DNA from: Macrothele yani
Lineage: Eukaryota; Arthropoda; Arachnida; Araneae; Macrothelidae
Reading direction: 5' to 3'
Assembly (NCBI GenBank): GCA_039090855.1
Contig: CM077023.1
Span: 80,637,127-80,701,126 of the forward strand
DNA: 64,000 nt
Part shown: in pieces, positions 1-10,823 of the stretch
Layout: the number at the start of each line of letters is the position of its first letter
Position numbering within the stretch: the stretch's first letter is position 1
The notes under the pieces: generated by a model
Database searches by the model: none
What the model saw: the letters and a program-made list of their open reading frames with translations, nothing else
What the model was told of the DNA's origin: nothing
Position numbers and translations under genes: made by a program

Positions 1-1690
1 TTGTCCGTCCGTCCGTCTGTCCGCCTGTACCCACGATATCTCTGCAACTATTAGTCCCATTTGAAAAAATTCTTTTTGCATTGGGAAGCTTGAAATATGC
101 AAATGATGATCTTTCATTTTGTTTTTGTTTTTTACGATGTACAATTTCGCCGGTAGAGGGCGTAAATGTAGATGATGTCAAATTCAAAAATACGTTTTAT
201 TCCACATATTTGCTTCTAAACATCCGATTGAAAAAAAAAATTATCTTTCGATTCCATTTATATCGAAGAGTATTTTAGATATAGTTATTTTTTCAAATTA
301 CGCATAGATTTTCCGCTAGGGGGCGTAAAAGTAAATTACCTTTACCTCGATAACTCTTCTTCTAAAACTCCGATTTGAAATTTTTTTCTTCAGCGGATAC
401 ATCTCCTGATGCAAAATGTTTTGCATATAATTTCAAATTTTTGGTAAAGAATACTTTGGCCACCAGGGGGCGTAAGTTTTAATTTTTGCTTCTGATGTAT
501 TTGCCATAAAATCGGAGCTTCTAAGATATCGACTGAAAAAATTCGGTCGTGGACTGATGCCACTCACATCGATAAACCTTTTCGGAATATTTTCTTCTTA
601 AAATATTCCACAGTTTCTCCGCCAGGGGGCGTAGACGTACATCTTATTTTTGTCAATATCTCTACTTCTAGGAATCCGATTTGAGAAATTCCTTCTTTGT
701 TGGATAGTGTTTTCCGTGCGACATGTTTTTCATGTAATTTCAAAATTTTCAAGTAATTCATAGACTTCCCGCTAGGGGGCGTAGCAGTAAATTGTGTTTC
801 CCGCTATATCTCTGCTTGTAAATCTCCGATTTGAAAAATTCTTTCTGCACCGGATACAGCTCCTGATGGGAAATCGTTTGCACATAATTTCTAATTTTTG
901 TAAAAAAAAATAGTTTGGTCACCAGGTGGCGTAAGTCTTAATTTCCGCTTCTGTTGTATTTGCAGCAAAATATGAGCTTCTAAAATCTCGACTGAAAAAA
1001 AAGTCGTTTGTTGACCGATACTACTCCTCATGTCGACAAACCTCTTAGGAAAATTTTCTTCTTGAAAAAATGCATGGTTTCTACGCCAGGTGGCGTAGAC
1101 GTATATCTTATTTTTGTCAATATCTCTACTTCTAAGAGTACGATTTGAAAAATTCCTTCTTTGTTGGATAGTGTTTCCGATGCGAAATGTTTTCCCTATA
1201 AATTCAAAATTTTCAAGTAAATCATAGACTTTCCGTTAGGGGGCACAAAGGTAAATTGCGTTTTCTGCGTTATTTCTGCTCCTAAAGATCTGATTTGAAA
1301 AATTCTTCCTGTGTCGCATACAAGACCTGACGGAAAATATTTTTCACATAATTTCTAATGTTTGGTAAAGAATGGTTTAGCCACCAGGGGTCATAAGTGT
1401 TAATTTCTGCTTCTGAAGTACTTGTTGCAAAATCTGGGCTCCTGAAAATTCGACTAATTTTTTTTTCTTCGACCGATACCGCTTATATGGATACACCTTT
1501 TGAGAATACTTTCTTCCTAAAATAATGCATGGTTTTCCCACCAGGGGACGTAAAGTCACATCTTATTTTTGTCGATATCTCTGTTTCTAAGAGTTCGTAA
1601 GCTCACGATTCCGTTTACAGCAATATCTGAGGAATTAAAATCCCGATTGAAAAACTTCTTTCTTCGGTCAGATACTATTGTTTTCCATAC
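1..1690 (+). repeat. Tandem array of ~155-bp monomers in a trimeric higher-order repeat
   Basis: About ten diverged monomers follow head to tail. Each carries a G-rich core (CCRSYAGGGGGCGTA type) followed by a module resembling 'tatctctacttctaa..tccgatttgaaaaatt'. Cores begin at 150, 313, 460, 619, 769, 919, 1083, 1233, 1381 and 1538, spacings 147-164. Every third monomer is most alike: 150/619/1083/1538 (type A), 313/769/1233 (type B), 460/919/1381 (type C), giving a ~460-bp higher-order unit. The left edge is cut by the window and begins with a tccg-rich stretch. The array decays after 1560. No coding potential is seen. It could be a satellite or the internal repeat of a larger element. Confidence 0.85.
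457..475 (+). promoter_or_regulatory. Near-consensus CTCF-like site in monomer C
   Basis: TGGCCACCAGGGGGCGTAA is seen here and agrees with the well-known vertebrate CTCF core at all but two positions near the 3' edge. The equivalent sites in the other monomers vary: 919-931 (TCACCAGGTGGCG), 619-631 (CCGCCAGGGGGCG), 769-781 and 313-325 (CCGCTAGGGGGCG), 1381-1393 and 1538-1550 more decayed. All lie in the same orientation. CTCF is present in arthropods. Actual binding here is inference. Confidence 0.5.
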
Positions 1691-1971
1691 CGGTTCCATT
1701 GACTTTGAATAGCTTTGATAAATTTAATTCGCGTCAGAACGGATTCAAAAGACGTGCTTATTGCACCCGAAAATTCGGTGTCATCTTTTTTCACTAGAAA
1801 CATCTGCACTTTCATGTAATTCACCTTTTGTATGTTACACGGTGCCCAAATCTTATTATCTTAGCTTATCTACTGAAAAGGATGACCTTGACCTTTTTTG
1901 GAGTCATTTCCGGTGAACCTTTTATATAAAGCCAGAGATTTCTTTTTTTAACGTTTCATTCTGTACTTGGA
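1691..1971. other. Unassigned spacer
   Basis: AT-rich sequence between the tandem array and the first foldback element. I see no gene, RNA or repeat boundary in it. Confidence 0.5.
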
Positions 1972-2349
1972 TATTTCGAGTTTAGGAGAACTAGGTACTG
2001 GACATCTGGACACACGGACAACTGGGCATATTCACTTTTAGAGCTACGAAATTGCTCTGCGTAAAAAATTATAGTGCTCCTATATTTCTCCCCACTTGAG
2101 TAAGGGGTGTGCACAATTTTTTCCTCCCATATCTCATTACCATTAAGAAATTGAGAAATATTTACAATTTTCTGTCTGAAAGACGGAGCTAACAGCTGGG
2201 CACCGGACATCTGGGCACAAAGGTTTAGGGTCCGTATAAAAATTACCGTTTCTTGGCACTCTGATGAGAATTGAATCGAGAAAACGTTCCCAGTAAGACA
2301 AGGAATAATTATAATTGAATTTGGGTAAACAAAAGTGCATTTGTGAATA

Positions 2350-2382
<33 letters not shown>

Positions 2383-3660
2383 ACATAGCACATTTCTTAA
2401 ACCTACGGGTTTCAACGAAACAAAGGAATTGAAGCAGAACTCATGCTGTGTTCGGAAGAGGACAAGGTGGGATTTTTTAGTAACACTGCTCTTTTACTTA
2501 GTCACTAAATATTTACATAACATGTCAAGTTATTAATATTTCTATTTTACTTACTTAGGCACTAAATATTAATTACTATGCCTCATTCGTACACCCTTTT
2601 GGAAGTTTTTTGTTCTACCGATAGCCTAACGTTTACGCATCAACTCAAGGTAATCATATTGTGCCTTTTCTGAGGCACGAAGTATTAATTCATAAGCCCT
2701 AGTTGACACAATAATAATAAGAAATGAAAAGATAGAAATTAAGCTTCTTTAAATTCTAAATTTACTGCAACTATATGCTAAATAGATAAATTAAATAAGT
2801 CTAGGTCCTTTCGTACTGTATGCTTTATACAGGAGATAGAAACCGACCTGGCTCACGCTGGTCTGAACTCATATCATGTAATTATTCAAAAGTCGAACAG
2901 ACTTGGCCTATGAAATAATATTTAGAGCCTGAGAAAAATCGCAATATTATTAACTTGATTTGACAGGTAAACGTTATGAATATGACATGGTTATAATAAA
3001 AACTGTTAAAAAAGGCCTAGGGCCTATGAAATAATATTTAGTGCCTGAGAAAAAGCGCATTATTATTACCTTGACTTGGTACGTAAACGTTATGAATGGC
3101 TAGAATAAAAACTGTTGAAAAGGCCTAGGAATTACGAATTGATATTTCGTGCCTCAGAAAAAGCACAATATGATTACTTTGAGTTGATGCGTAAAGGTTA
3201 GGACATCGGTTGAATAAAAACTGTCAAAAGGATGTACGGATGAGGCATAGTAATTAATATTTAGTGCTCATGTAAGTCAAAGAGAAATATTAATAACTTG
3301 ACATGTTATGTAAATATTTAGCGCCTAAGTAAAAGTGCAGCATTATTAAAAAATCCCACTTTGTCGTCCTTTTCCGAACATAGTATTAGTTCTGCTGCAA
3401 TTCCTTTGTTTCGTTGAAACCCGTAGGTTTAAGAAATGTGCTATGTAATTTTTTTTTGTATTCAAGAATGTACTTTTGTTTCCAAATTCAATTATAATTG
3501 TCGCTTGTCCTACTGGGAACGTTTTCTCGATTAAATTCTCATCAGAGTGCGAAGAAACGGCAATTCTTATACGACCCCTAAACTTTTGTGGCCAGATGTA
3601 CGTGTGCCCAAATGTCCGGGGGCCCAAATGTCCTGTGCCCAGCTGCCCGAACCGCGAAAT
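1972..3660. mobile_element. Foldback element FB1 (long inverted repeats)
   Basis: Left arm (about 1972-2701) and right arm (about 2905-3660) are inverted copies of each other. For example 2388-2440 (cacatttcttaaacctacgg...) reappears inverted at 3390-3440. Outermost are ~14-16-bp iterations of GGAnAaCTgG.aCACc type (left 1985-2028, right 3590-3655), and a second block of the same motif lies 200 bp further in (2197-2222). Toward the centre the arms consist of ~105-120-bp subrepeats containing AGGCCTAGG. An A-run interrupts the left arm. This structure resembles Drosophila FB-type elements, whose long inverted repeats are built from subrepeats. No transposase ORF is present. End points are approximate and no target duplication was identified. 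Confidence 0.8.
2702..2904 (-). pseudogene. Mitochondrial 16S rRNA-like fragment (NUMT) in the FB1 loop
   Basis: Read on the minus strand, 2805-2900 contains AGTACGAAAGGACC, the universally conserved sarcin-ricin loop, and upstream of it the peptidyl-transferase region that animal 16S primers recognise (plus-strand signature GGTCTGAACTCATATCATGT at 2859-2878 and AAAGTCGAACAGACTT at 2888-2903). Spacing and order fit the 3' part (domains V-VI) of arthropod mitochondrial large-subunit rRNA. The flanking 2702-2804 is AT-rich and fits the 3' end of the gene. The fragment sits exactly between the two foldback arms. A nuclear copy of mitochondrial DNA is the simplest reading. Limits are approximate. 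Confidence 0.82.
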
Positions 3661-3690
3661 TTCTATCAAGTCTGACAATCAATTTTTTTA

Positions 3691-5763
3691 ATAAAAAATG
3701 GATTTATACTGATGGCTTACAAAATGAAGTATTTCACAATATGATAGTTACTCTGTCTTTTTAACTGAGATCTGATTTTCATGAACTTCGCAGAAATGCA
3801 AGCTGCTGTTTGATCACGCGGAAGTATCCGGTGATAAGGTGAAATGCGAATAGCTTATCTCCTGTCCAAATGGTTGTCGTTTATTTAAATCACGTGCAAT
3901 CGTAATTTATTCTCCTCTTCAATCGCCCTTTCTTATCGTTCCAGAGAGATGCGTCGTAAGTATGCTAAAGTGAAAGCTGATTTCGTAGAGTATGTTTTTC
4001 TAAGTAGCTTCGGATAACACCTAAAAATCTCTAAAAGAATTGTCAATCTCTTTGCACTTTCATGACTTCCGTTGTGCTTCACCATCGTAATTTTTGCATT
4101 GTGCCTCAGTCCATAATAACGCCTACGGTTCTAACAGCATGTCTCCAACTGTCCTGATATCCACGGCACCGGAGCAAGCACTTACTATACTTTCTTTATT
4201 TTTTTTTAGCTGCCATTGTTAATTAACTGCTATCATTCGGCATCTTGGAATCGCACTCACGTGGCAAAATAAGTTCCGTTTTATCCTTATATAACATCAC
4301 CCTAGATCGCTGACGGGTTTGTTTTCCCCCAAATTGATGAAAAATGCAGTGGCGATTGTAACCTGGAATCTCTGGTATTTTTTAGCATCTGTTGCTATGG
4401 TTTTCGTTAAAATCTATCAATAAAAGATTTTCAACAGACTTTTTTATTTAGGAACACGGCAATGGAAAAGTTCGATGCAGCTTTAGCAGTGTCGTTTGAT
4501 ATTTCAAGATTCTTGATAAAATCTGGCATTGAAGACCGATGGAAAAATTTTAATCACCGATTCCTCTTTCCGTTACTGAGTACCTGTCGTCCTGATCGTG
4601 ATAATGCTGAGAATGCATGTTGCGGTGGGCTACGCTCTGATGAAGACGTACCGCACGGATAATTTCAGTTAGTTGCTCTCTTCCTCTTGCATATCAATAA
4701 TCTTTCCATTTCAACTATCCAAGGTCGCTGTTTTTCGCTTCATTAATCTTCTTGCACACCTGGGTTATTTACATAATTCTAATGAACATCCTTAACTTCA
4801 CTTTGATGTGATTTCCTAGAATCATAACAGAAGTTTTTTTGTTTGTTTTTTTATTCTGGAGTGAATAAAACTGCGTTGATTTTAACACTACAGAGCTCAG
4901 TTTTTGTTGCATATGTAACGTAAAACATTACAAAACTGTATCAGGGATGATTGTGAGATGAAACAAAAAACCCTGAAATGTGACCTCATTGCTACATATA
5001 TAAATAATGCATATTATTTATATATTATATTGCACAATATAATGTATAATACAGCTACACATTGTTTCTATATTATAAACACATCATCGCAACTAGGTAC
5101 ACAACAATTAACCACCAGTGCCTGTGAAATTTAACTTTGCACCGTTTTTGTACCAGTTTTTTTCGCAAGTATGTTAGAAATCTTTCGAAAAATGCATTTT
5201 TGAATTTTATATGTGATGATAGAGTTTCTCAAAAATTGTGAAATTTGACTTCAAAAATTGCAGTTTTGAAGACAAGTTTTGTGCTTCAGAACATTTAGGC
5301 AAACTATGTATATCATCATTTCAGCTCTGAATGTTTAAGTCCTGCTGGCATAACATTCAATAGCGATTTTTTCTCAATTCTGCAGTTAGCTCATTGGATT
5401 CATTGAATCTTATGCAATGAAATTATTTGATATACGAGTACATAGGCAGAGCTGCCAAAATGAAAAAAAGTAGCCTTCCTTTCAGTATGCACAACAGTTT
5501 TGAATTTGGAAAGGCGCTTTTAATTAATAACCATTTTATAGCATTTTCAGAAATGATATGGTCGAGGATTCCCAAGTTCCTACACAAAACTTGAAAATCC
5601 GGATTTCTGGGTTTAGAATATCACAAAATCCCGGAATTCCGGGCCACATCCGGACGACAAACGAGCCTGCTGTATAAATCCAAGGTCCGTCCATAATGCA
5701 AGAATGGGTACAGTAGCGCCTAACTTCATTTTTGTTGTGTGGAGGCTGTACTTCCAATGAATA
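3691..5763. other. Unique AT-rich stretch without recognised gene
   Basis: About 2 kb with only short ORFs of unlikely coding value. At 4996-5025 an AT-only hairpin has 13-bp arms and a gcat loop. A small ORF at 4462-4662 has no recognisable motif. No transposon ends were recognised. Confidence 0.5.
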
Positions 5764-5884
5764 ATCATCATCATCATAAACCATTATCAGTCAACTGCTG
5801 GATGAAGGCCTCTCCAAGTTTCTTCCACAACTCTTTCTCTTGAGCAAGTCTCCTCCATTTCACTCCAACATGCTTTCGAATTTC
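5764..5884 (-). mobile_element. RTE-type LINE 3' stub
   Basis: The plus strand begins with an (ATC)n tract followed by sequence closely matching the 3' end of the RTE element at 58449-59993 (caaccattatcaatccactg type, 'ctgctggatgaaggcctctc'). On the minus strand this is the last ~120 bp of the LINE, ending in the (GAT)n tail typical of RTE elements. It is an extreme 5' truncation with no coding part beyond the last few codons. Confidence 0.75.
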
Positions 5885-6382
5885 AAAAGAAAGTGTTTGT
5901 GGAAGAAACTTGTATTCTGAAGTATTCTGAAATACAGTAATTATGTGTAACACTTATCGAATGGATGATACGGACAGAAAATTCTCAGAGTTTTTTCAAG
6001 ACACTCTTTTCCTAGGAACAGTTCGAAACACAAACGTCCTGGCTACATCGTTCAGTTCCATTTCATCTGTTCGGTTTTGGTAAATGAACAGCAAAAAAAT
6101 GAGATTTCCCACATTGCCACGAAGAACCCAAAATAAATAAGCAAAGTGATTTCCGTTTGTGTTTAGTGATTTGACTGCAAAAAATTTCCAGTGGATAGGT
6201 AAGATCATCCTAATATATCCTACCCCCTCGAGAAATGTTCGGACTTTGGAACCTTCTAATCTCACTAGAAGGAAGAAAAAGCCACCATACGAAGGACCTT
6301 CCCTTTTTTGTAGCGTATGTTAGACAGTTAACTATATTTTAGAGTGACGACATCTTTTCAAGACTCTTCTGCCCTTTTTTAC
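5885..6382. other. Spacer without recognised feature
   Basis: AT-rich. A minus-strand ORF of 89 codons (5996-6265) shows no family motif and has the composition of chance ORFs in this window. Confidence 0.45.
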
Positions 6383-6957
6383 GCTTTCCAACCGTAGGTT
6401 GAAGAAGCGTATATGCTCCAGCTTTGTCCGTCTGTCCGCACGATAACTCGCGTAAAAATGGTTCGATTTATATGAAATTTTAGTATGTAGTAGGGAACCA
6501 CCTAGGGACAAACCCTATTGAAAATGGGTGAAGTGGGGTCAAAGGTCAGGTCATAGGAGCGGGATGTATTCCATTGCCCTTATACGTCATAACTTGCGTA
6601 AATATGTTTCGATTTCCGTGAAATTTTAGTAAGTCATAGGGGACAACCTGGGGACGAACCTTATTGAAAATGGGTGAAGTGGGGTCAAAGGTCAGGATAT
6701 AGGAGCGGGATGCATTTCATTGCTCTTATGCGTCATAACTTACGTAAAAATGCTTCGATTGAGACAACACTTTATCATGTTGTTCCGGAAGTATACTTAA
6801 CCTGTTCTGTTGAATATCATCGAAATGGGGTCAAAGGTCAGGCCATAGGAGCGAGAATTATTCTACAGCCATTATCCTCATAACTTGAGAAATGATTTCA
6901 GGTATGTTGGAAAGAGTATCATAAAATCAATGCATTGCTTGATTTTACTAACTTGTT
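6383..6957 (+). repeat. Dispersed DR1-containing repeat, copy 1
   Basis: Starts with an imperfect hairpin (GCTTtccAACCgtaGGTTgaagAAGC without gaps at 6388-6413), then a gtccgtctgtccg tract, then three ~150-bp modules. Each module has 'gtcataactt(g/a)cgtaaa', a 'cgattt' segment and 'ggggtcaaaggtca..ataggagcg'. It ends with 'gattttactaacttgtt'. Copy 2 at 12558-13119 is collinear over the whole length. No ORF is conserved between copies. It is likely a non-autonomous mobile element of unassigned class. Confidence 0.8.
6536..6840 (+). promoter_or_regulatory. Three DR1 nuclear-receptor type motifs
   Basis: GGGTCAAAGGTCA is present at 6536-6548, 6682-6694 and 6828-6840. Each is two RGGTCA half-sites with one base between them, the classic DR1 site bound by RXR/HNF4/COUP-TF (Seven-up) type receptors. 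Spacing between sites is 146 bp in both intervals. Binding is inference. Confidence 0.5.
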
Positions 6958-8631
6958 AGTTTTGATGAAACAGAACGACACAGAAGAAAGACTCTTTTTT
7001 CTGTGAGGGAGAAACGTTTATCGTTTCCTTAGGACGCGGTAAGCTGTCTTCTGCCATTGTGTTTTAGTCGAAAATACAAGAAACGGTTGATTTATGGGCA
7101 TGTAGAGAGGGTATGGGCATAGATAAGGACACAATGGCATGTGTGACCCTATGGCGCTTGATAGACAGTGCGTTGTTACTTTAAGTGCTAGGTTTACAGC
7201 TAAGTATATCTACTTGGGGAAAAAAGGTTGGTAAAATCATACAAATATGATGCATATTAAGATCTTGAGTCTTACAAAACCAGTGGGGGCGATGTCCACA
7301 CAATTTTCTCTGGGGGCATGTGATCCCACTTTCTACCATGAGTTATTGTGAAAAAGCTGAATTAGACTAAATGGTTCAAAATGTAATAATAGTAAGGCAA
7401 GTAGTTACCTTGAGCAATGGTAATGCTACCATCCAAATATCTGACATCCTATTTGCTAAATTCTTTTAGCGGCAGAGTTTGTACTTATAATTTAGCAATT
7501 TCAGTGTTAATGAAAAAAAGAAATCAGTTTGAGTTTTGATTTGCAGTCAGAATATAATGGATTCATACTGATTAGTAAGGAGAAACTGCTAACTCTTCAA
7601 CAATTAATAGCTACTAGAAAAGTGCCGGATAGTAATTTGATTTTGACACAAATTTAGGAATAAGGAAGTGGACTCACGTTACTTCTCAGGGTAAGAAAGA
7701 AAATTTGCGTTCTTTATCTTCAGAAAAATGCTCATTTTGAGCTTCAAGAGTAAGATAGAGTATGAATAGGGGAGCGGTACAAAATACAGAAATTATAAGG
7801 GAGAAGGAATTAATAAAATCCGGGATTTTTCTTGTGGTTCGTAATAACGAAAACACTCCCTGACCTTCTGAGGATTCTGGTCTAGAGTTGTTGAGTTTAT
7901 GAAAAAGAGACTCAAGTTTAAGGCTTTTAAGGGGGAAAAGATGAGGATGAGTTGTATATCTGTCTCAATTCTAAATCTTCGATGTCTAAAGTATAATTGC
8001 AATCGTACATACTGAAATCTTCTTTCTCTCCTTTCAAAGAAATTTTTCACCTCTTACACTAACTCTTACAGTATTGAGCTGTAAGAAGCACAATCACTCC
8101 ATTCTTGTTTCAGGATGAATATGCATCATACCTCTGGTTTATCACATTCACTCATTAATTCCTTCCTACCACAAAGAGCTGCAAACTTCTTCAACCCTGC
8201 GTCATTATGTTTTTAAAGCAAGGAAAAATGACCAGTTTTATATACTGAAACACTGGTTCGTAGTATGGTGCCTTATGACCTTTGCTTTCAATCAGTTCCC
8301 TTATCATAAAGTGTATAAATAAGCACTTAAATGACAAAATTAATAGTTGATAAAGGAAATCCTAGGAATTAACTAAAACCAAAAGTTTTTATTTTTAATT
8401 TTTAATCCGATTCGTCAGATACTATATATACAAATAATGACGTAGATGTCCCTTGCAGGTCACACACTTATCTGTTAGGCGCCCACTGCTACTTTTGCGT
8501 ACGAAATAAATCATGTTGTGCTTCTAGATTTTGATATATTTAGCTGTCATTATTTCAAAATATAATTATAAATTGGACTGTTATAATCAGTGTCTTACGA
8601 TTTTTTATTCGTTTATTCGTGTGTACTAGTA
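6958..8631. other. Unique stretch without recognised gene
   Basis: AT-rich, with no repeat ends or splice-supported ORF seen. The ORF at 7793-8050 on the minus strand has no recognisable motif. Confidence 0.5.
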
Positions 8632-8633
8632 TA

Positions 8634-9828
8634 CACTGAAGAGCAAATGAATTAGAGATACCTGTCTAGTAACATGTAGCACCACCTTTCGCCCTGATGA
8701 CGGCGGCGATTCGTCTCGGTATGGATTCGACAAGACACCGGAAGTGTTAGGAAGCCATACGGATCCACGACCCCTGAACAAGCTCCCACAGTTCACGAAG
8801 ATTTGATGGAGGGGCGTCAGAACCTCGAACATCTCTCTCGATGACATCCCAGACGTGCTCGATGGGATTGAGGTCAGGTGACATAGCTGGCCAAGGAAGC
8901 GAGGTCACGTCAGTGGAGTGTTCATCCAACCATTCGGATACAATTCGGGAGTGATGGCACGGTGCATTGCCTTGTTGCAGGATGAGGTCCCCGGTGGGAT
9001 GTTGAAGACGCACAAACGGGAGCAAATGGTCGTCCAGGATACCCCGGTAACGTTGACCTGTGAGGGACGATGTCACACGTACCAAGGGTCCCATTTCAGT
9101 CCACGTAAACAGTCCCCAGACGAGAATGCCACCCTCACCAGCTTGAAGAGTATCCTGCTGGCTTTGCGCCGTACTCGTATCCTGCCATCCGCATGTACCA
9201 ACGTGAATCTCGACTCATCAGTCCAGGCAACATTTTTCTACATGTCTAGGGTCCAGTGGCGATGTTCCCGCGCCCATGCTAATCTTTGCACTATGTGATG
9301 TGCGGTCAGCAGCGGTACCCTCGTGGGACGATGGCTTCTGTACCCCATAGCGAGGAGGTGGTTCTGGATGGTGTGGCTGCTTACACGTTTTTGTGCACCA
9401 GCGTTAAATTGCCGAGTGATTTCTTGCACTGTGGCCCGTCTATCCGCTGTTACAATGCGGGCTAGCCGACGATGACCCCGCTCATCCACACGCTGTTGTC
9501 CACGGCAGTTGGCCCTTGCAGGGATGGTTTTACCGGATTCGATGCACTTACGGTGCACCCGTGACACGGTGGCTCGTGAAAATCCCAGTGCCTGCATGAC
9601 TTCCGAGATGGAGTGACCCATTCGTATGGCCTCGACAATTTGCCCACGATCAAATGCGCTTAGATCATTCGTCTTACCCATACTGCGTCCAACTCTTACT
9701 GATTCCCGTCGCATCACTCCTTATATTGTCGGATCGCTGCATACGTCATGTCGTTTCTGTTTGCAGGTCCGCCCACAGCGCCACATTTGCATAACGCCAG
9801 CTGTCTCTAATTCAATTGCTCTTCAGTG
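8634..9828 (-). mobile_element. Complete Tc1-like transposon, copy 1 (1195 bp)
   Basis: Terminal inverted repeats are CACTGAAGAGCAAATGAATT at the left (from 8634) and its near-perfect complement ending at 9828. The element is flanked by TA at 8632-8633 and 9829-9830, the target duplication of the Tc1/mariner superfamily. It encodes one transposase on the minus strand (8666-9681), which is inactivated. A 5'-truncated relative lies at 55809-56790. Confidence 0.93.
8666..9681 (-). pseudogene. Tc1-like transposase, inactivated (DD36E-type spacing)
   Basis: The protein starts MGKTNDLSAFDRG and has an N-terminal helix-turn-helix (SISEVMQALGFSRATVSRV). The catalytic core follows: first acidic motif TDESRFTL, second motif LILQQGNAPCH, third motif SPDLNPIEHVW. 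In the sister copy the second motif reads QQDNAPCH, so here the second catalytic Asp is replaced by Gly. Further damage: a Trp codon became a stop just before 'KNVAW' (about 9240), a 25-bp deletion relative to the sister copy near 9160 shifts the frame, and a Gln codon became TAA at about 8747. The space between second D and E is 36 residues. It is dead as a transposase but the ends look mobilisable in trans. Confidence 0.92.
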
Positions 9829-9830
9829 TA

Positions 9831-10604
9831 ATTTACTATTTTACTGACTGTGTGTTATTTTAGTTATTCTGTGACTAGAAAATATGACTTAATATTCACA
9901 TATATGCAAGCTACTATATTTTATCCAAAGGTAGTAATCAAAATTATAAGACTAAGGCGTCATGAGGTCCCTGTGCTAAACTAGAGCCCTAAGACAGTTA
10001 TTCTACATAGAGGTAAGTTAAGACTGATTTTAATTTAATTTATGATATTCATAATTTAAAACTGCCTCTCGTTTGAATCATTCCGGACTGATTCCAAAAA
10101 AAAAAAAAAATTTTAAAAAAAAATCGCGTCCCAGTTCTTTTTAAGTGCTGGTCATAAAATTTTGACCCAAGTTCATCTGTCGTATAGAAATGACATGAAA
10201 GATTTTTTTTCGTGGAAATGCTCTGCACTATCTAGTATAAGCATACGGAATATCACATGACTGCTAAGATTAGCTGAAGTCCATATAGTCATACAGAGGA
10301 TGCTAACACATTTTTAGAACTTTCTTGATAAGAAATCACCGAAAATAAAAAGAAGTTCAAAGGAATAAAACTGACAATAGCATGTTAGATGCACACGAAA
10401 AAAACATCTGCTGCAGTTGAATAACTTCTGCTAAGAAAATGGCGCAGGTAAACATGCTGTGGATAGAAGGTAATGTTTTTGCTCTTTACGAAGAGAAATA
10501 TTTGTATTCTGTAATTAAAAACATGCTGTGAAAATCATGAAATTAGCCTTTCCAAAGGTAAAATTGGCAATATTATTAACAATAGAGGGGCAAATCATCA
10601 AGCA
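9831..10604. other. Spacer without recognised gene
   Basis: AT-rich, with an A-run at 10097-10130. Sequence just before 10605 may belong to the mariner relic that follows, but I could not place its terminal repeat. Confidence 0.45.
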
Positions 10605-10823
10605 TTGCTTTTAACAGGAAAAAGAACACCAAACGAATATCCAAAGAAGGTACGTACTTTTACGACTATTTCAAAAGTAAGGTCTCTCGTCTTAAAAGGA
10701 AATCCACCGACAAAAAGAGCAATAACTAAGTCGTTAAAAATCTCTGTATCAACTGTAAACAAGGTAATAAACAAAGTTTTTGAATCTGAAAAAAAAAAAA
10801 AAAAAAACAGACGATGCTCACCG

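Noticed and set aside
1..1690. CRISPR array, considered because of the regular spacing
   Set aside because: Repeats are ~155-bp diverged monomers without unique spacers, in eukaryotic DNA.
1956..2536. ORFs rich in Phe or Lys around 2350-2380
   Set aside because: They arise from a homopolymer A-run inside the FB1 left arm.
7262..7335. G-rich inverted words (gtgggggcgatgtccac, ctctgggggcatg) suggesting hAT ends
   Set aside because: No matching ends, no duplication, and too little sequence between them.
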